A stretch of DNA of 64,000 bases from Lineus longissimus (lineage: Eukaryota; Nemertea; Pilidiophora; Heteronemertea; Lineidae), in the NCBI RefSeq assembly GCF_910592395.1, contig NC_088320.1:10850501-10914500 (forward strand), in the 5' to 3' direction. How positions within the stretch are numbered: position 1 is the stretch's first letter; every line of letters starts with the position of its first letter. A program made the position numbers and the translations under genes. Below are positions 11,983-24,076 of this stretch, piece by piece. The notes beneath the pieces were generated by a model that saw nothing but the letters and a program-made list of their open reading frames with translations, made no database searches and had not been told where the DNA came from.

Positions 11983-13740
11983 TCACTCAATCAGCTTTGA
12001 GAGATAAGTCAAGTTCGAAACTGGGCGATAGTTACCCAATACCTCTTTGTCAAGTGATGGCTTTTTGAGGAGCGGTTTTACTAACGCAAACTTTAGGCAT
12101 GGGGGAACATGGCCCAACTCGAATGACATGTTTATGATCTTTACAAAGGTCGGCAGAAGCGAGTCAACACACTCTTTCATAAGCGATGTAGGGATTGGGT
12201 CGAGAGAACATCCCTTAGACGGAAGAGAGAGTATGATCTTCTTGATCTCACTTTCGGATGTTGGGCGAAAGTTCCGAAGTACATGGTCACCATTCGTTTC
12301 TATGCGACCTGACGCTGTTCCTGTAGCAGAGGCACCATTTTCGAAGCTGTTACGAATCTTCCTGATCTTGTCACTGAAAAACTCGCTAAAATCCTCAGCA
12401 AGCTTTTTTGGGTCTGAATGTTCTGGTAGAGGTGACACAGTCTTTTTCCCCAGAAGCTCATTGACAATTTTGAAAAGGTCACGGTTGCTACTCGGTTCAA
12501 TCCTGGTCCGGTGAAACAACAGCTTAGCTTGCTTGATGAGAACACATACCGCATAACTCTTGGCTCGTAAGATTTGCCTGTTTATCTCAGTCTTGTCCTT
12601 CCGCCATGCCCTTTCATACCTCCGCCGGACCAATCTGGCTTGCGAGATCTCATCCGTGAACCAAGGGGCCTTATTCCTAACCACTACTGAGCGGGTAACC
12701 TCGGGCGCATGCTTATCTAGATTATTACGGAGTACAGAGTCATATTGCTCCACCAGATTGTCCAAGTCGTTGCATGGGTTTAACACAAGACTCGAAGCCT
12801 GAACATCCTCACGGAAAAGCTTAGCATCAATGTCTTTGAGTTTCCTGTAGATCACTGATTTGGTAGCATTTTGTGGTTTTGGTATCTTTAGTGCACAATG
12901 AACAGCGAAGTGATCAGTAGAAAGTGATGGATCTACTTCGATATCACATACAGCACTGACATCACTACTGCGAGTAAGCACCAAGTCTAGCATATTGCCC
13001 TTGACATGTGTGGGTGCGATTACATGTTGAGTAATACCGAAGGACTCCAAGAGACGATTGAATTTGATGACATAGGGATCCTCACATTTGTTCATATGAA
13101 TATTGAAATCGCCTGTTATAAGCACATGCTTACACGAATTTGATGCAACCGTACGTTCCAACATCAGACCAAATTCTTCGGTGAATTCGTTAACAAACCG
13201 CGGATGGGGGTCTGGTCTGTAGACGGTGATCAAGCGTATCGATTCCGACGAGCATGTTACAGTGGTATCAAGACATTCGAAATAATCATACTTAGGAGTC
13301 TGATGCTTTTTGATTTTAAGACCGTTGTGGATCAAAACAGCAACACCAACTCCACGTTTAGATCTCCTTGGCTCATGGATGAAGTTAAACTTCCGCAGTT
13401 GGTTCGTTAGGTCGGATATTGTTATGTTATCTGATTCCTTTCCGGACAGCCATGTCTCAGTGAGCGTCACAATGTCTGTTCCCCTTTCAAGAATGGATTC
13501 ACAGACGTCAGTCACCTTGCAAGAGAGCGATTGGGCATTCCAGCATGTTAGTTTCATGTGAGCTGCAAAGTTCTTCTTCCTTGTTACGTGCCTACCAGCC
13601 CTGGAACCCCGCCTGGTTGAACACCTTTTGTAGATATTCAAGTCCCTCAAGCTAGTCACAGTCCCTTGTGAAATAGACCTTCTTTGATTGACTAACTTTG
13701 GATCAAAGAGATCTTTCCTTGTGTACATGTACATGACCAA
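11983..13740 (-). pseudogene. LINE ORF, endonuclease and N-terminal reverse transcriptase part
   Basis: 585 codons. Residues about 62-290 form an AP-endonuclease-like domain: LTCWNAQS at its start, TETWL, the GDFNIH motif and STDHFAVHC near its end. The reverse transcriptase starts after about residue 490, with LDPIPTSLMK and NYRPVSNLTYLSKLIE. In this class the endonuclease nicks target DNA and the RT copies the element RNA there. The frame is stopped by TGA at 11983-11985 and resumes in the same frame one codon later, so this and 10606-11979 are one original polyprotein. The first ATG at 13740 is the longest choice; a start nearer the endonuclease is possible. Confidence 0.85.
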
Positions 13741-14775
13741 TACTGGTTAATGTAGTCCCTGTACAATGTAGTGTACACCGTGCATAAATGGCTGCTCTCA
13801 CACAGAATGTCCAAAATATGAGTTTACACACTTCAGCTTAAAACAGCCTTAAAAAATCCTCAAAATTCCACGGCGATGAGTTCTGCACTGTCCCACACCA
13901 TTCACAATAATGTATGACAGTTCTTGGCACCACTTGACAGTTGCATTCCAGAGAAATTGAGAACTTTTGAAGAGGGCCAAGGAGCAAGCTGCAAAGCGCA
14001 CACTTGGGTTATAGAATATCTATTTAGCTATAGTTGCGTGAAAAATTCGGGTGAGCGACATTCTGCACCCTAGCGGCCAATAATTAAACTACTTTCAGCC
14101 GTCTGCTCCGGTCTCGTTAGGGAGTTTTTCCCAAATGTACGCGATGATGACGTGCCCCATTAACAGGACGTAACATCTATTTTAAAATGCGTTTCCAAAG
14201 TGAATGCATGACGACAACCCATTTGTGTCGTATATCACTGGAAACGCCCGATTCCCCTGATTCTGCAGTGCATAAATAAGGACAATCACAATGTATTACA
14301 TTACCAAAACAAAAACGTGTCGGAAGGAACTATGGATGGTCCCAACATGGGGGGTTTGGCCCTGGGGGGGGGGTTTCCCCTCCATTATACTGGGTAAAAA
14401 CGTTACGCTATCGTCGGGGGGTTCGGGGGTGGTCCCCCGACCTAAAGGGGGGCTCACCAAGTCCTTGACTTTACATATTAAGAATAGCAAGTCAGCAGTC
14501 TCAGACCATGTGACTGTTACAGCTAGCTGCAGCTCTATTTTCATGAAGTGCTAAACCACACAATTACCAATTAGTTTACAGATATTATGCTATGATGTAA
14601 CAATTCTAAGGAATCAGATGTAACACTTTTTGTTTTACATCTGATGTTTTATGGGTTTTTTAAAAACAGTCCAGGTCTTTTTATTTGTAGACATAGGCCT
14701 ACAATACTCAAAGCAAAAGTGAATATCAAATTTAATTAAATAAGTTTCAGTTTTCAATATTTCTTGACAAGGTAT
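13741..14775. other. Possible LINE 5' UTR then G-rich DNA
   Basis: 13741-14280 could be LINE leader but has no independent marker. 14348-14460 contains several runs of 5-10 G and a GGGGTGGTCCCCC hairpin. No exon was recognised. Confidence 0.3.
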
Positions 14776-15586
14776 CATTATAAGGTGACATTTTGGCCCC
14801 TGGAGGCCAAACTGGGAATCATAAAAAGCCGGGGTTTGGTGTGGAAGTAGGGGCCACCCAAGGATATACTTGTGACAAGTTACAGTTCAGTAGCTTCAGC
14901 GGTATCTGAACATGCCACTTTTGTCTAACAGTGGTGCCATCGGGACACTTTGTCCTCCTTGACCTTGAAAAGTATATCGAAAAACGAATACGGTGGATAT
15001 ATGATGTACTCTTGGTAAAAGTACCTACCATATTTTTTTCAAATTTTTCAGACCAGTATTAAGCAAGCAAACGCATATTTTCACTTTTGATATTAGGCTG
15101 CCTATTGGCCAAACTATGAATTGCATAACGCCATGATTCGGATTCTAAGTAGGGGTCACCCAGGGGTACATTTGTACCAAGTTTGAGATCTCTGGCTAAA
15201 GCGGTTACAAAACGTGCCACCATTGACTAACGGCGGTGCCGCGATCAAACTTTGACCTCTCTGACCTTCAAAAGTAGGTCAAATCCAAAACCCGGAGAAT
15301 ATATGATGTGTCCTTGGTAGAAGTACCTACCATATTTTTTTCAAAATTTTTGAACCAGTATTAAGCAAGTTATTGCAGATTTTCAATTTTGGCCTTTGGC
15401 CCCCTGGTGGCCAAACCGTGAGTTACATGAGATCAGAATTTAATCTCTGAGTAGCAGTCACCAAGGGGTACATGTGTACCAAGTTTGAGTTCAGTAGCTT
15501 TAGCGGTTACGAAACGTGCCACTAGTGTCTAACGACGACAACGGACGACGCTGCGTCATTGTAAAGGCTCACAGGTGAGCCAAAAA
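14776..15586 (+). mobile_element. Pearl-like element, 5'-truncated, with 3' hairpin
   Basis: Three core units are marked by the GGCC-CCTGG-GGCC block near 14793, 15098 and 15400, a spacing of about 303 bp. The 3' end is a GGCTCAC-AG-GTGAGCC hairpin (15566-15581) followed by AAAAA. The 5' terminal hairpin and GTGCTCACC box are not found, so the copy is truncated or too diverged. Confidence 0.6.
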
Positions 15587-16215
15587 TGTTTATTGAGGAA
15601 ACGATTATTGCCTGGCCAGCAAGCGTGATTGGAATAATATAGTTCTACATGTACATGGTGTTTGCAAAAAAGTTGTCATCTTTATTGTAAATGTTTTGTA
15701 AAATCAGAAACGAAAAAATAGAGATGAAAAGTTTTTTGAAACATTCTGCATAGCGATTGAAATCAAGAGTTGAAGATTAATGGGGAAATTACATCTTTTA
15801 ATCAATCAGCTTCTGAGGTGGCTTTGAATCCCACTTGGAAATGGAATGAAACAGTGAAATGTGACATCAATATTCATTGGAAAGCTATGAGAATGAAGAC
15901 CTACATGTATTCGTTGTGGTTTCAATTAACCTTTAAAACCCAACTACTGACGTCATTCGACAGGCACGACTCGTCGAGATTCCAGTAAACACTAACACAA
16001 GAACAGTGCAAGGTCAGATAGTCAATCGTAATTAGCGTTGTCATGATGCTATCTGGCATGGGTCGGCGAATCGGGAAGCTACTTTCTTTTTGGAATATGG
16101 TTGGGGTATCATAAATTAATTATCCAGATAAATCATGTGGCTACCAGTTAACGTTTGGTTTTTGGACAAAGATGGGATGGATACTCATCACAAATTATTG
16201 TTGAGGAGCGCTCCC
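15200..16215 (+). repeat. Left copy of a 1-kb inverted duplication
   Basis: The segment recurs in reverse complement at 24643-25628 with high identity. It spans the last unit and 3' end of the pearl-like element plus about 630 bp beyond. The right copy lacks about 30 bp found here near 15955-15985. An open frame at 15770-15988 is shared with the inverse copy, but I see no protein family in it. Confidence 0.75.
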
Positions 16216-16455
16216 ATGTTTGAGAGTTGATTTTAGCTTTATAATTGTTTATTATCTGTTGTTTTTTGTAACTTCGCAGTTTGAAACAGAACTAGATTTC
16301 TGGATTGATCATGATGATGTGCAAGCCTCGTTCTGGTGAAGCAGAGTAAATGTCGATCTCTTCGGGCCTTTTGGCATGATTTCCCATCGAATCCTAATCA
16401 AATTATCAGGCAAAATCATGATTGCAGTAAATCAGGACAAAGCGCGATTCATTAA

Positions 16456-16922
16456 CTCTTTCACTGCCAATAACGTTTTAAAACACTAAATTGCCAATAA
16501 CATTTCAAAATGTTATCTCAATGTTTTTCCATCTACCCATCAAAAGTAAACCAAAGTATTGATTCTATGTTGATTTAAACCTCCCGCCATATCTTTGGAA
16601 GTGTTCTCGGAAGCATTCGGCTCAATCTCGTCCCGAGGAAGTGGGTATTTCGAGTCAGGTGAATTGGTGAAGATAGACCAATTTGAGACCAATTTGCGTG
16701 ATCAGCCTGATTCTGATGGTGATAATGACCAGTCAGTTGGGGATAATGATATAAGTAGTAGTGACAATGACTCAGGTGATGGTGGGCAGGGGGCGCAGCC
16801 TGCTGCAGGTGGGAATCAAACTGCATGTGGCCCTCGGTTCCTGCTACAAAAAAATAGTAAAAATGGCAAAAATGCTGGCAAGATGGGGGAATAACTTTAA
16901 AAGAGGGCTGGTAGCGAAAGAG
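16456..16922 (+). mobile_element. piggyBac-like MITE with remnant N-terminal transposase frame
   Basis: Exact TTAA flanks (16452-16455 and 16923-16926) enclose ends CTCTTTCACTGCC and GGTAGCGAAAGAG. TTAA duplication with C-C/T-C-TTT ends is characteristic of piggyBac-superfamily elements. An open frame at 16595-16894 encodes an acidic Ser/Asp/Gly-rich stretch (DGDNDQSVGDNDISSSDNDS), which resembles the acidic N terminus of piggyBac transposases. The catalytic domain is absent, so this is a deletion derivative. Confidence 0.7.
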
Positions 16923-16926
16923 TTAA

Positions 16927-17772
16927 GAATAGATCACGATAAAACTGTATGAGCCAAATCATGAAAAAACAGGAATATAAGCCGAATCAAGGAAAACCGT
17001 TATGAACAACCTGACTCGAAAAACAAGTATGGTTTGATAAAAACATCTGTACCACTGACATTTATGCAGCTACATACTGTAGCCCGTTGTCCCCAATCAT
17101 GAACGACAAGTCAATGAGTTTTAGGTTGTATATACTGGCACAGCATCTTTATTGGATGTTGGTTAAACAGCCTTTTGCTGTTAAGTCGTTTGCTGTTACG
17201 CCGTAAAAACTGTAACGACACAATGTTGTATACACACTAAGTAAAAAATCGATACAATTGATACAAATTTCTAAATAAAAGCTGTGCTAAGAATTAAATG
17301 ACATATCAATATCCACTTCATGTTCCAAACTATTATACTATTACAATAAAAGAGGGCGACCCTGTCTTCAGAGAGAGGTGCGCGATTAACACATTTCCAG
17401 CATGCTCGGTTAAATGAAGCCAACCGGATGCGAAAGGATAGGCCTATCGATGACTCATACATGGTGACAAGTAGCCTATGCCACGCGACACACGAGTGAA
17501 CACAATTAAATGCAACCAAAACATCCACGAAACAAGTTGTAAACTTAATCAAAGAAAACAAATGAATTCAATATCTTATACAACAATTTCAGTTTAGGCC
17601 TATGCAATTTAACCAATAGAAATGATATAAAACATAGCTTTTCACAAGAATTGCTGTCCGACACCATTGTTCTTAACAGGTCAGGTCATCCGACCCAAAT
17701 TCAGGATCTAAAACTTGTTTTACGAAGTTCCAACATAAAATATCATTACACAAACTAGTATTGGGCAATTCG
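16927..17772. other. No recognised gene
   Basis: No exon, RNA gene or repeat terminus was recognised. Confidence 0.4.
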
Positions 17773-18360
17773 CCTAACAGCAAATTGCAGACCATATCCC
17801 TGGTGAAAGTATTTTGTCATGTTGAGAAATTAGGTTTGCACCAGGATATAACCAGATAAATCAGAGGCAAATAACCCTGAATAACCAGCTGAATTAGGTT
17901 GTGACAGTAGGTGCATCATAAATACTAGAATTAGCGATGGTTCTGGGACTGCAACAACTCAGCATATGGATGGTCAGAATCCAGCAGACAACAAGCAAAT
18001 GTAATCTGAATCTCAACATCTTTCGTATCTTTTGATGAGTTTTCTGGTCGAGTGAGGGAAACCAGTTGGCCATCTGATATGGCTGGTGGGGATGAAAGCT
18101 CCCAATGTTGGGACGACCAATAATACATTGCGTCTCCACAGTATTTATATTATAATACCTCCCTCCATGCACACATGGTTCTGCTGCCAATTTTTTCTTC
18201 AAATGATCTAGGTGTCAATCATGTACTTGTGGGTACTGGCACCACGTAGGTAACTTCTGATCTGATCTTAAGTGGCAGGTTTTTGGTGCTTTGTCCTGGT
18301 GCTCATTTTTAAGATGACAAAACACTATCACCAGGGATATGGTCTGCAATTGCTGTTAGG
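17773..18360. mobile_element. MITE with about 48-bp terminal inverted repeats
   Basis: CCTAACAGCAAATTGCAGACC starts the left arm, which runs to about 17820. Its near-perfect reverse complement ends at 18360 (arm 18313-18360). Weaker complementarity continues inward around GCACCAGGA. The 588-bp interior encodes nothing recognisable. Target duplication is not clear. Confidence 0.65.
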
Positions 18361-18709
18361 AAAGTCACAACCTGGGGACAAAAAATAAATGTGATTTAGA
18401 CTTTGCATTCCTTTGAAGTGTAGGTTGCAACATCCCAGGCCATTGATGCATGCATGGTCACAACATAGGGGCAACCGGGAATCATGGCAAGGATTTTTAC
18501 AACCATTCTTTTGAGGTGTAGATTGTGATGTGAGGGAAGTGTCTTGATCTCTACATAAAATTCCTTCGACATGGTGCAACAAACCAGTCCAGTAGATATA
18601 TACATGGTCATAGCATACGGCATCGAGACAACCAGTTTGCAAGGTTACGGCCAGGCCAAAGGGGTATGACCGATCAGCACTAAGAGTAAAAACGTAAAAT
18701 GCAATAATA
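18361..18709. other. No recognised gene
   Basis: Short non-family open frames only. Confidence 0.35.
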
Positions 18710-18956
18710 TCTTGCCACAGTAGGTTTATTTATTCAGTCTTTTTGAAGTAAAAGTATTACAGTGAAAAGAACGAAATACGGCTGGAATATTATACTGGTT
18801 TGTCTTCGGACGGCAAATTCAGCACTGCACCGATGTCAAGGTTAAGACGGTTATACGACTTTGCCTCATCAGCTCCTCGTGGTCAAGGCTCCTATATCCT
18901 TACTGATGCGGTCGCAGAACAGAACAGATGCTGATCATCCCCGTCACTGCGTCAGG
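18710..18956 (-). CDS. Candidate 3'-terminal exon of an unidentified host gene
   Basis: On the minus strand a pyrimidine-rich acceptor (…CTGTTTTACAG) ends at 18957. The exon then reads 18 codons in phase 0 (PDAVTGMISICSVLRPHQ) to a TAA at 18900-18902. Two overlapping AATAAA signals lie at 18725-18734, giving a 3' UTR of about 170 bp. The phase matches the donor of the exon at 23804-23945, so both could belong to one minus-strand gene, although intermediate exons may exist. The product is unknown and the coding part is too short for family assignment. Confidence 0.45.
18725..18734 (-). terminator. Polyadenylation signal pair
   Basis: AATAAATAAA on the minus strand, about 165 bp after the TAA of the candidate terminal exon. 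Confidence 0.45.
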
Positions 18957-19930
18957 CTGTAAAACAGAGCGAGGAAATATTTTAACTTCACCAGAAGTTT
19001 TATCATTCATTATTCAGACCAACAGACACTGACTACCTGCTAATAGTCTATGAATTTCATTGTCATAATTCAGAACAAACACTAATTATCATCTTTGCTG
19101 ACCAATATTTTCAGAAGGTGTGTACATTCGTGTGTCCATTTACACTGCACGTGTATACGTGCTTTACTGTACATTTCTACAGGAGTGAGCAGGATGTACA
19201 GAAAAACGATCTCCAAAACTGTTGCTTTCAGCACTCGCGACACGTTAAGCGAGGTTTTAGCAATTATTTTCAGTGAAGGTATATCTCATGTGTAGAGTCT
19301 GGGTGATTTTGAGACATTCTTAGGTGTTTAAGGCGCACAGTTTGATGAAACTTGCCCGAATTCGTAATTTTTTTGATGAATGTATATCCGCCATTGCGGG
19401 GATCTGGAAACTTTCGGATGACAAGTTTGCCTCAAAAGATGGACGTGCTCCCTATAATCACCCAAACTAACAGCGAATATACATTCTTAAGATCCTTTTC
19501 TTGACCTCTGATGAGTTAATTTTGTCTGATGCAGTGTTTCAACACAAATTTGAGGGCGATTACAATCACGAAAAAATCACACTCACCCAGTCTAGAATGC
19601 GCAGACGAAATGTCTGTTGGCTCTTCCATGTAGCGGGTATCCTCCCACCTGTTCAGGTCGGGACAGATCAACGTTGAGCAACTTGCCTAATCGGTAAAAA
19701 CGCGGGAGGCAGTGCTATTACCGGAACGGTTCAGAACCGGCGATTTTCATCAAAAATCACCCGAAAACTAAAAAAGTAGGCAACGGCTGCAAAAATAAAG
19801 TACACGTTGTTCGTTAGCAGGTTATGAAACGTAACCTAACCAAATTTCAGGTCGTTCCGTGCGGCAGTTTCGGAGATACGTGTCGAAAACCACATCCCTC
19901 GGGTCCTGGCGATCGGCTCAGTAAAAACAA

Positions 19931-19964
19931 TAGACCATATCCACGGAGTTGTGGATATGGTCTA
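19931..19964. repeat. Perfect 14-bp stem hairpin
   Basis: TAGACCATATCCAC (19931-19944) and GTGGATATGGTCTA (19951-19964) are exact complements around a 6-nt loop, GGAGTT. The block GACCATATCC also occurs inside the TIRs of the MITE at 17773-18360. Confidence 0.6.
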
Positions 19965-21180
19965 AATAGATCAAAAGAATCTTTGATATAAACATTAGTA
20001 CAAACCTCGTTGCTGCCTTTGGGTAAACACGGGAAAGTATCAAAAATCGAAAGTTTTGTCAGAGTAGAAGAAATGTATTCTTCTCGAAACAAATCTTATG
20101 GCGAAATGCGCATTTAGACAAAGAAATTCCTTTCCACGTGTCAAGAAAACTAATCGAAAGTTATTTAATCTAAATCATATACCATTTAAAGGCAGAAATT
20201 CGGAATACCCTAAAATCAAAGTCAATTAGAGACATGGTACTGTAAGTCGAGAAAACAAAATCAATTGATATAGGACTAAGTTATTGAGGTAGCATACATA
20301 TGTACCAAACTGGTTAACAGGCAGGATGTTGTTGTTTAGGCGGTAGTTCAAAGAGATGACTCATTGAAAGACACTTCCGTCAACGAGGAATCTGGAAACT
20401 TAAAAGTACATGTATCATGCTTCAACGGATTGGTAGCTGTTACACATACATTGGTTCAGTCGTTTCCCGCCAAAATTGTTGTTAGGGGTTGAAAAATACT
20501 TGAATTTACTTTTCATGAGGATCGATACCGGCATATAAACTGCGATTTTAATCACTTTTGGAGGCAAATTCACACACCTCATATGACCACTGTTGTTTTT
20601 TTTGTGTCTGGGGATTTCGCCGCCCTCATTGCTCATTATCGAACCTTGACTTCGGACTGGACACAAATAGAACTGAAGGTTGAAATGAAAATATTGCTGG
20701 TATGATGGGTGTACGTGAATCACGGAAAAACAATGACTCAAACAATCATGTTTTTTTTTGTTTTGGCCCCGACTGCAGTTACACCAATTCGGCAACTGGT
20801 AGTGTCACCACTTGAGTCTTATTTTAGGGATTTATTTGGTATTTAAATTTAGCGGGCTACTTTGCCGCTCTTTTGGGGTCTTGACTTGGTCCGCTAGGGG
20901 CGCTCATGTGTTTCCACCCAAGAGAAAACCATGCTAACTTTGAAAGAAGTTCGAGAAAGTTTGCCGTCTTGCTGTGTTAATTTCCAATTAGCAAAACACA
21001 AGTGGGAATGGAGATAACTAAGATAAAAATGATGTATAGAAGGCATCGCTGTACTGTTAGATAAATCTGTGCTAAGATAGGCACTGTAAATTAGGTTTTG
21101 AGGATGCAAATCCCTGCGAAGGTCACGTCAGTGCTGTTTCCTGATGCGATAGATGGCACCACCGAGTTGGTACCTGTGCA

Positions 21181-21402
21181 CTAAAACGATGAATCTTTCA
21201 ACTGAGATGTAAATTTTATTGATCTGTGGAAGGTTCTGCTGCCTTGAACCGATTTATACATTCTATAAAGACAGGTTACTTTGGTTCCAATTGTCACAAC
21301 ATCATGAAGAAATAGTTTGTGCAACATCAGTCCATCTTTTCTGAACTTTTCAGGTGTATAAGGGATTTCTTGTCCTAGAATATTACCCCACATTTTGTAC
21401 AA
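21181..21402 (-). CDS. Unassigned coding-like fragment
   Basis: A 73-codon open frame on the minus strand with balanced composition (for example EIPYTPEKFRKDGLMLHKLF) ends at TAG. An AG lies just upstream of the open part, but the acceptor is weak. I do not recognise a family. It may be a terminal exon, part of a degraded transposon, or chance. Confidence 0.2.
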   Translation of the reverse strand: MYKMWGNILGQEIPYTPEKFRKDGLMLHKLFLHDVVTIGTKVTCLYRMYKSVQGSRTFHRSIKFTSQLKDSSF

Positions 21403-22043
21403 TTTATGCCTTGTGACTTACTGTTTGTCATTTTTGAATCTTTGTAGTTTTAGGTGAACTAGAGTGAATTAATGAGAATAAAGATCGACCAATACCATGA
21501 GATTTGGACGTGTTGGAATCGTTATGTGAAGATGTTAGTTCTACGGCAGCCACAGGTAGTATCAACCAAAAATCTTCCAATTTTATATCAAAACCTACTT
21601 GCATGCAGACTTCCTCAACTTCATTTCAAGCCTATGTCTCTTGGAATAAAGCGACAAAAAATTTCTTTGCAATTATGCTTTCAGCCCCATGGAAGAATTT
21701 AAGTCGAACCATGCAAAATTTTCTGTCAGGGGTATTTCCTTGGCTGTTCTTCAATAAATCATTGGGGTCAGGGGGGCATTTTGTGGGGTCGGTCAGGTTA
21801 CTGAAAACACACCATTATTTTAGTTTGGCTTAACAGGCCTTTCAATTGCATGGACACTTTCACACCCTCTAATTTCTTAGTCTATTTCATTGTATTTTTG
21901 GGAAATGATCTTTTGCTTTTCAGCTATTGGGGGACATTTTGGCATGCAAAGTTGTCTGAATATCAAAACCATAGAATTGAGATTGTTGACTGATATTGTC
22001 ACAGACACCTGAAAAATCAAAATTTTAGGATTTCTGGTATAAA

Positions 22044-23001
22044 ATGAAACGGCCAGGGGCCATTGTGCTCACCGCATACATATTTGGAATTCATCCTGGT
22101 TAAGAAACATGCTACATGTATAGTATAAAGGTCAAACCAAAGTCGGTATGACATGTGATGTATCGTTATTTGTAGTACCTACAATAAAAATATCATCGAA
22201 ACAAGTCACTAATAAGCGAGCTATTACAGTTTACACTTTTTAACTTTTTTAGTTTTGGCTTCCTGGTGGCCAAGTCGAGAATCAGATCGGATCGAAATTC
22301 TGTGTCCGAGGTAACATAGTTAAGAATCATGTTATAGTTACACTCAAACAGCCAATTTACACCACTTGACCTCTGTGACCTTGAAAATTAGGTCAAATCA
22401 AAAAGCTGTAGGATATGTGATGCATCCTTGCTCTGAGTACCTACCATAAAAACATCATTGAAAACAAGTCACTATTAAGCAAATATTGCAATTTTTACCT
22501 TTTTTAGTTTTGGCCCCCTGGTGGCCAAGTCGAAAATCAGATCAGACCAAAATTTAGTGTCAGAGGTTATATGATGTAGGGAGTCATGTGTACTAAATTT
22601 CAAGTTCATAGCTTTATCGGTTAAGAAACGTGCCATAGTTACACACAAACGGTCAGTATATGCCATTTGACCTCTGTGACTTTGAAAATAAGGTCAAATC
22701 AAAACCCGTAGGACATGTGATGTATCCTTACTAGGAGAACCTACCATAAACGAGTCACACTTTTTAGGTTTCCAATTCTTTTTTTATCACACTTTTTAGG
22801 TTTCCAATTCTTGCCCCCTGGTAGCCAAGTCAAGAATCAGATCGGACATAAATTCATTGTCAGAGGTCACCTGACCTGGGGGGCCATGCATACAAAGTTT
22901 TGAGTCTGCAGCGGTAGCGGTTAAGAAACATGCCACTGTTTTTGAAATAGGATATGACGGACGACAGACACTGCGGTGTTGTATAGACTCACCAAAAAGA
23001 T
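22044..23001 (+). mobile_element. Pearl-like element with three core units
   Basis: The 5' end is ATGAAACGGCCAGGGGCC then ATTGTGCTCACC. Core blocks (C-CCTGGTGGCC) lie near 22259, 22512 and 22815, and the end is GTATAGACTCACCAAAAA, a mutated form of the usual GGTGAGCCAAAAA. A 24-bp piece around CACACTTTTTAGG is tandemly duplicated at about 22755-22810. Noncoding. Confidence 0.6.
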
Positions 23002-23476
23002 CACTTAAAGCTGTGTTCACACTAGCCTCTCAAAGCGGACGCTCTCACTCGATGTGAACCTGCAACTATGTTGTCTGCAGAGAATGCCTCGCTTTCGATT
23101 CGAGCACTGGGGTTAATGGGTACATTCAGTAGAAGATCCAAACGCACATCACAAATATCCCCGAAAGCTCGGATTCGGCCATATTCGGGAATGTATATTT
23201 GACCTATCAGCTTTAAGTTGTTTTGTTTTGCATACCACAAAATAATTTTGGCACAAACTTAAAATGTTTATTGTAGGCTTTTGAAACTAGCCAAATCTGC
23301 TGTAAATGATAAAGGGGGATCGTGAAAAATCTTCCATATTCATTGTTGCAAGTGTACCAGTTTACTGTTGATAAACTTTGTATTCAAGGAGTTTCAAAAC
23401 TGAACAACAGTTATATCCTGGTGGTGACACTGTGAATGATGGTCATAACACCCACACTCTATTCTATTTTCTTCAA

Positions 23477-23763
23477 CCCTTTCAGTACGTCTGATACGGG
23501 AGCAGTATCAAAAAACACCATCGCTTTTTACGTGTGGCACGGCTCCTGTGGCATGCAGTTAACTGGAAATTACTATATGATCTTCAGTGCTTCTATCTAC
23601 AAACTGTTTTTAGAACTAAATCTCTCTTCTGTGGCAACTGAATGAGACCGGCCCTGTGTTTCTATACAATAGGTTTACATACAGTACCCTTTCAAAAAAA
23701 GGTCAAAAATTAGCCTAAAATAGGCTCAGTATGTGGCTGCAAAAGCATTGAGTACTTAAAGGG
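23477..23763. mobile_element. piggyBac-like MITE
   Basis: Ends CCCTTTCAGTAC and GTACTTAAAGGG are flanked by TCAA (23473-23476, probably a decayed TTAA) and TTAA (23764-23767). The 287-bp element has no transposase. It sits only about 40 bp downstream of the splice donor of the exon at 23804-23945. Confidence 0.5.
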
Positions 23764-23803
23764 TTAATTCACCAACAACAAGAACTCACTTTAGCATACC
23801 TAC

Positions 23804-23945
23804 CTCTGCCACAGTTACAACCACTTGTTTTACTATGTCTAAGTTGTCAACCATGTTGTCAGCTGGAGCGAAGTCAAAGCGCAAGTCATTCCTGGAGAAA
23901 ATAGTTGATTGCCCAAGTTTTAGAAATCTTTTCACTCCACAAGAT
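23804..23945 (-). CDS. Internal exon of an unidentified host gene
   Basis: Minus strand. The acceptor TTCCTTGTTTTCAG ends at 23946, the 142-bp exon is open, and the donor is GAG|GTAGGT. It encodes 47 full codons beginning SCGVKRFLKLGQSTIFSRND and ending VVVTVAE. It begins with one base completing a split codon and ends in phase 0. The exon at 38517-38675 ends with the two matching bases, and the candidate terminal exon at 18956 starts in phase 0. Composition is ordinary and non-repetitive, unlike the surrounding transposons. The family is not recognised. Confidence 0.6.
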
Positions 23946-24076
23946 CTGAAAACAAGGAATATTCCATCAATTGATCGATTGATTTGATCCACCAAGTCGT
24001 TCTCCTTGAAATAAACGATGCAAATACTCCAATAGCTCCTTTGGATAAGCACACCTGTTGGCAAAACTGGTACTGA

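Larger units (their letters stand above)
10628..13740 (-). mobile_element. Non-LTR retrotransposon (LINE), CR1/L2 group, nearly intact
   Basis: The element reads on the minus strand with an endonuclease then a reverse transcriptase. Its 3' end has the phrase AAAAGCGCTATACAAAAAC and a TTA/TAA-rich simple tail at 10628-10652, typical of L2/CR1-type elements. Only one in-frame stop separates the two large open frames, so the copy is young. The 5' limit is not defined; 13741-14280 may hold 5' UTR. It lies among older repeats and no target-site duplication was confirmed. Confidence 0.85.
18957..22043. other. Intron or intergenic DNA, one perfect hairpin
   Basis: Contains the hairpin at 19931-19964 and an unassigned 73-codon minus-strand frame at 21181-21402. 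Otherwise no family-level coding or repeat signal. Confidence 0.35.

Noticed and set aside
10730-13561. Plus-strand open frames of 68-155 codons
   Set aside because: Antisense shadows of the LINE polyprotein.
20580-20660. Possible minus-strand first exon starting MSNEGGEIPRHKK
   Set aside because: The donor (GAG|GTGTGT) is weak, no promoter-like context or partner exon was seen, and the run of A codons is low complexity.
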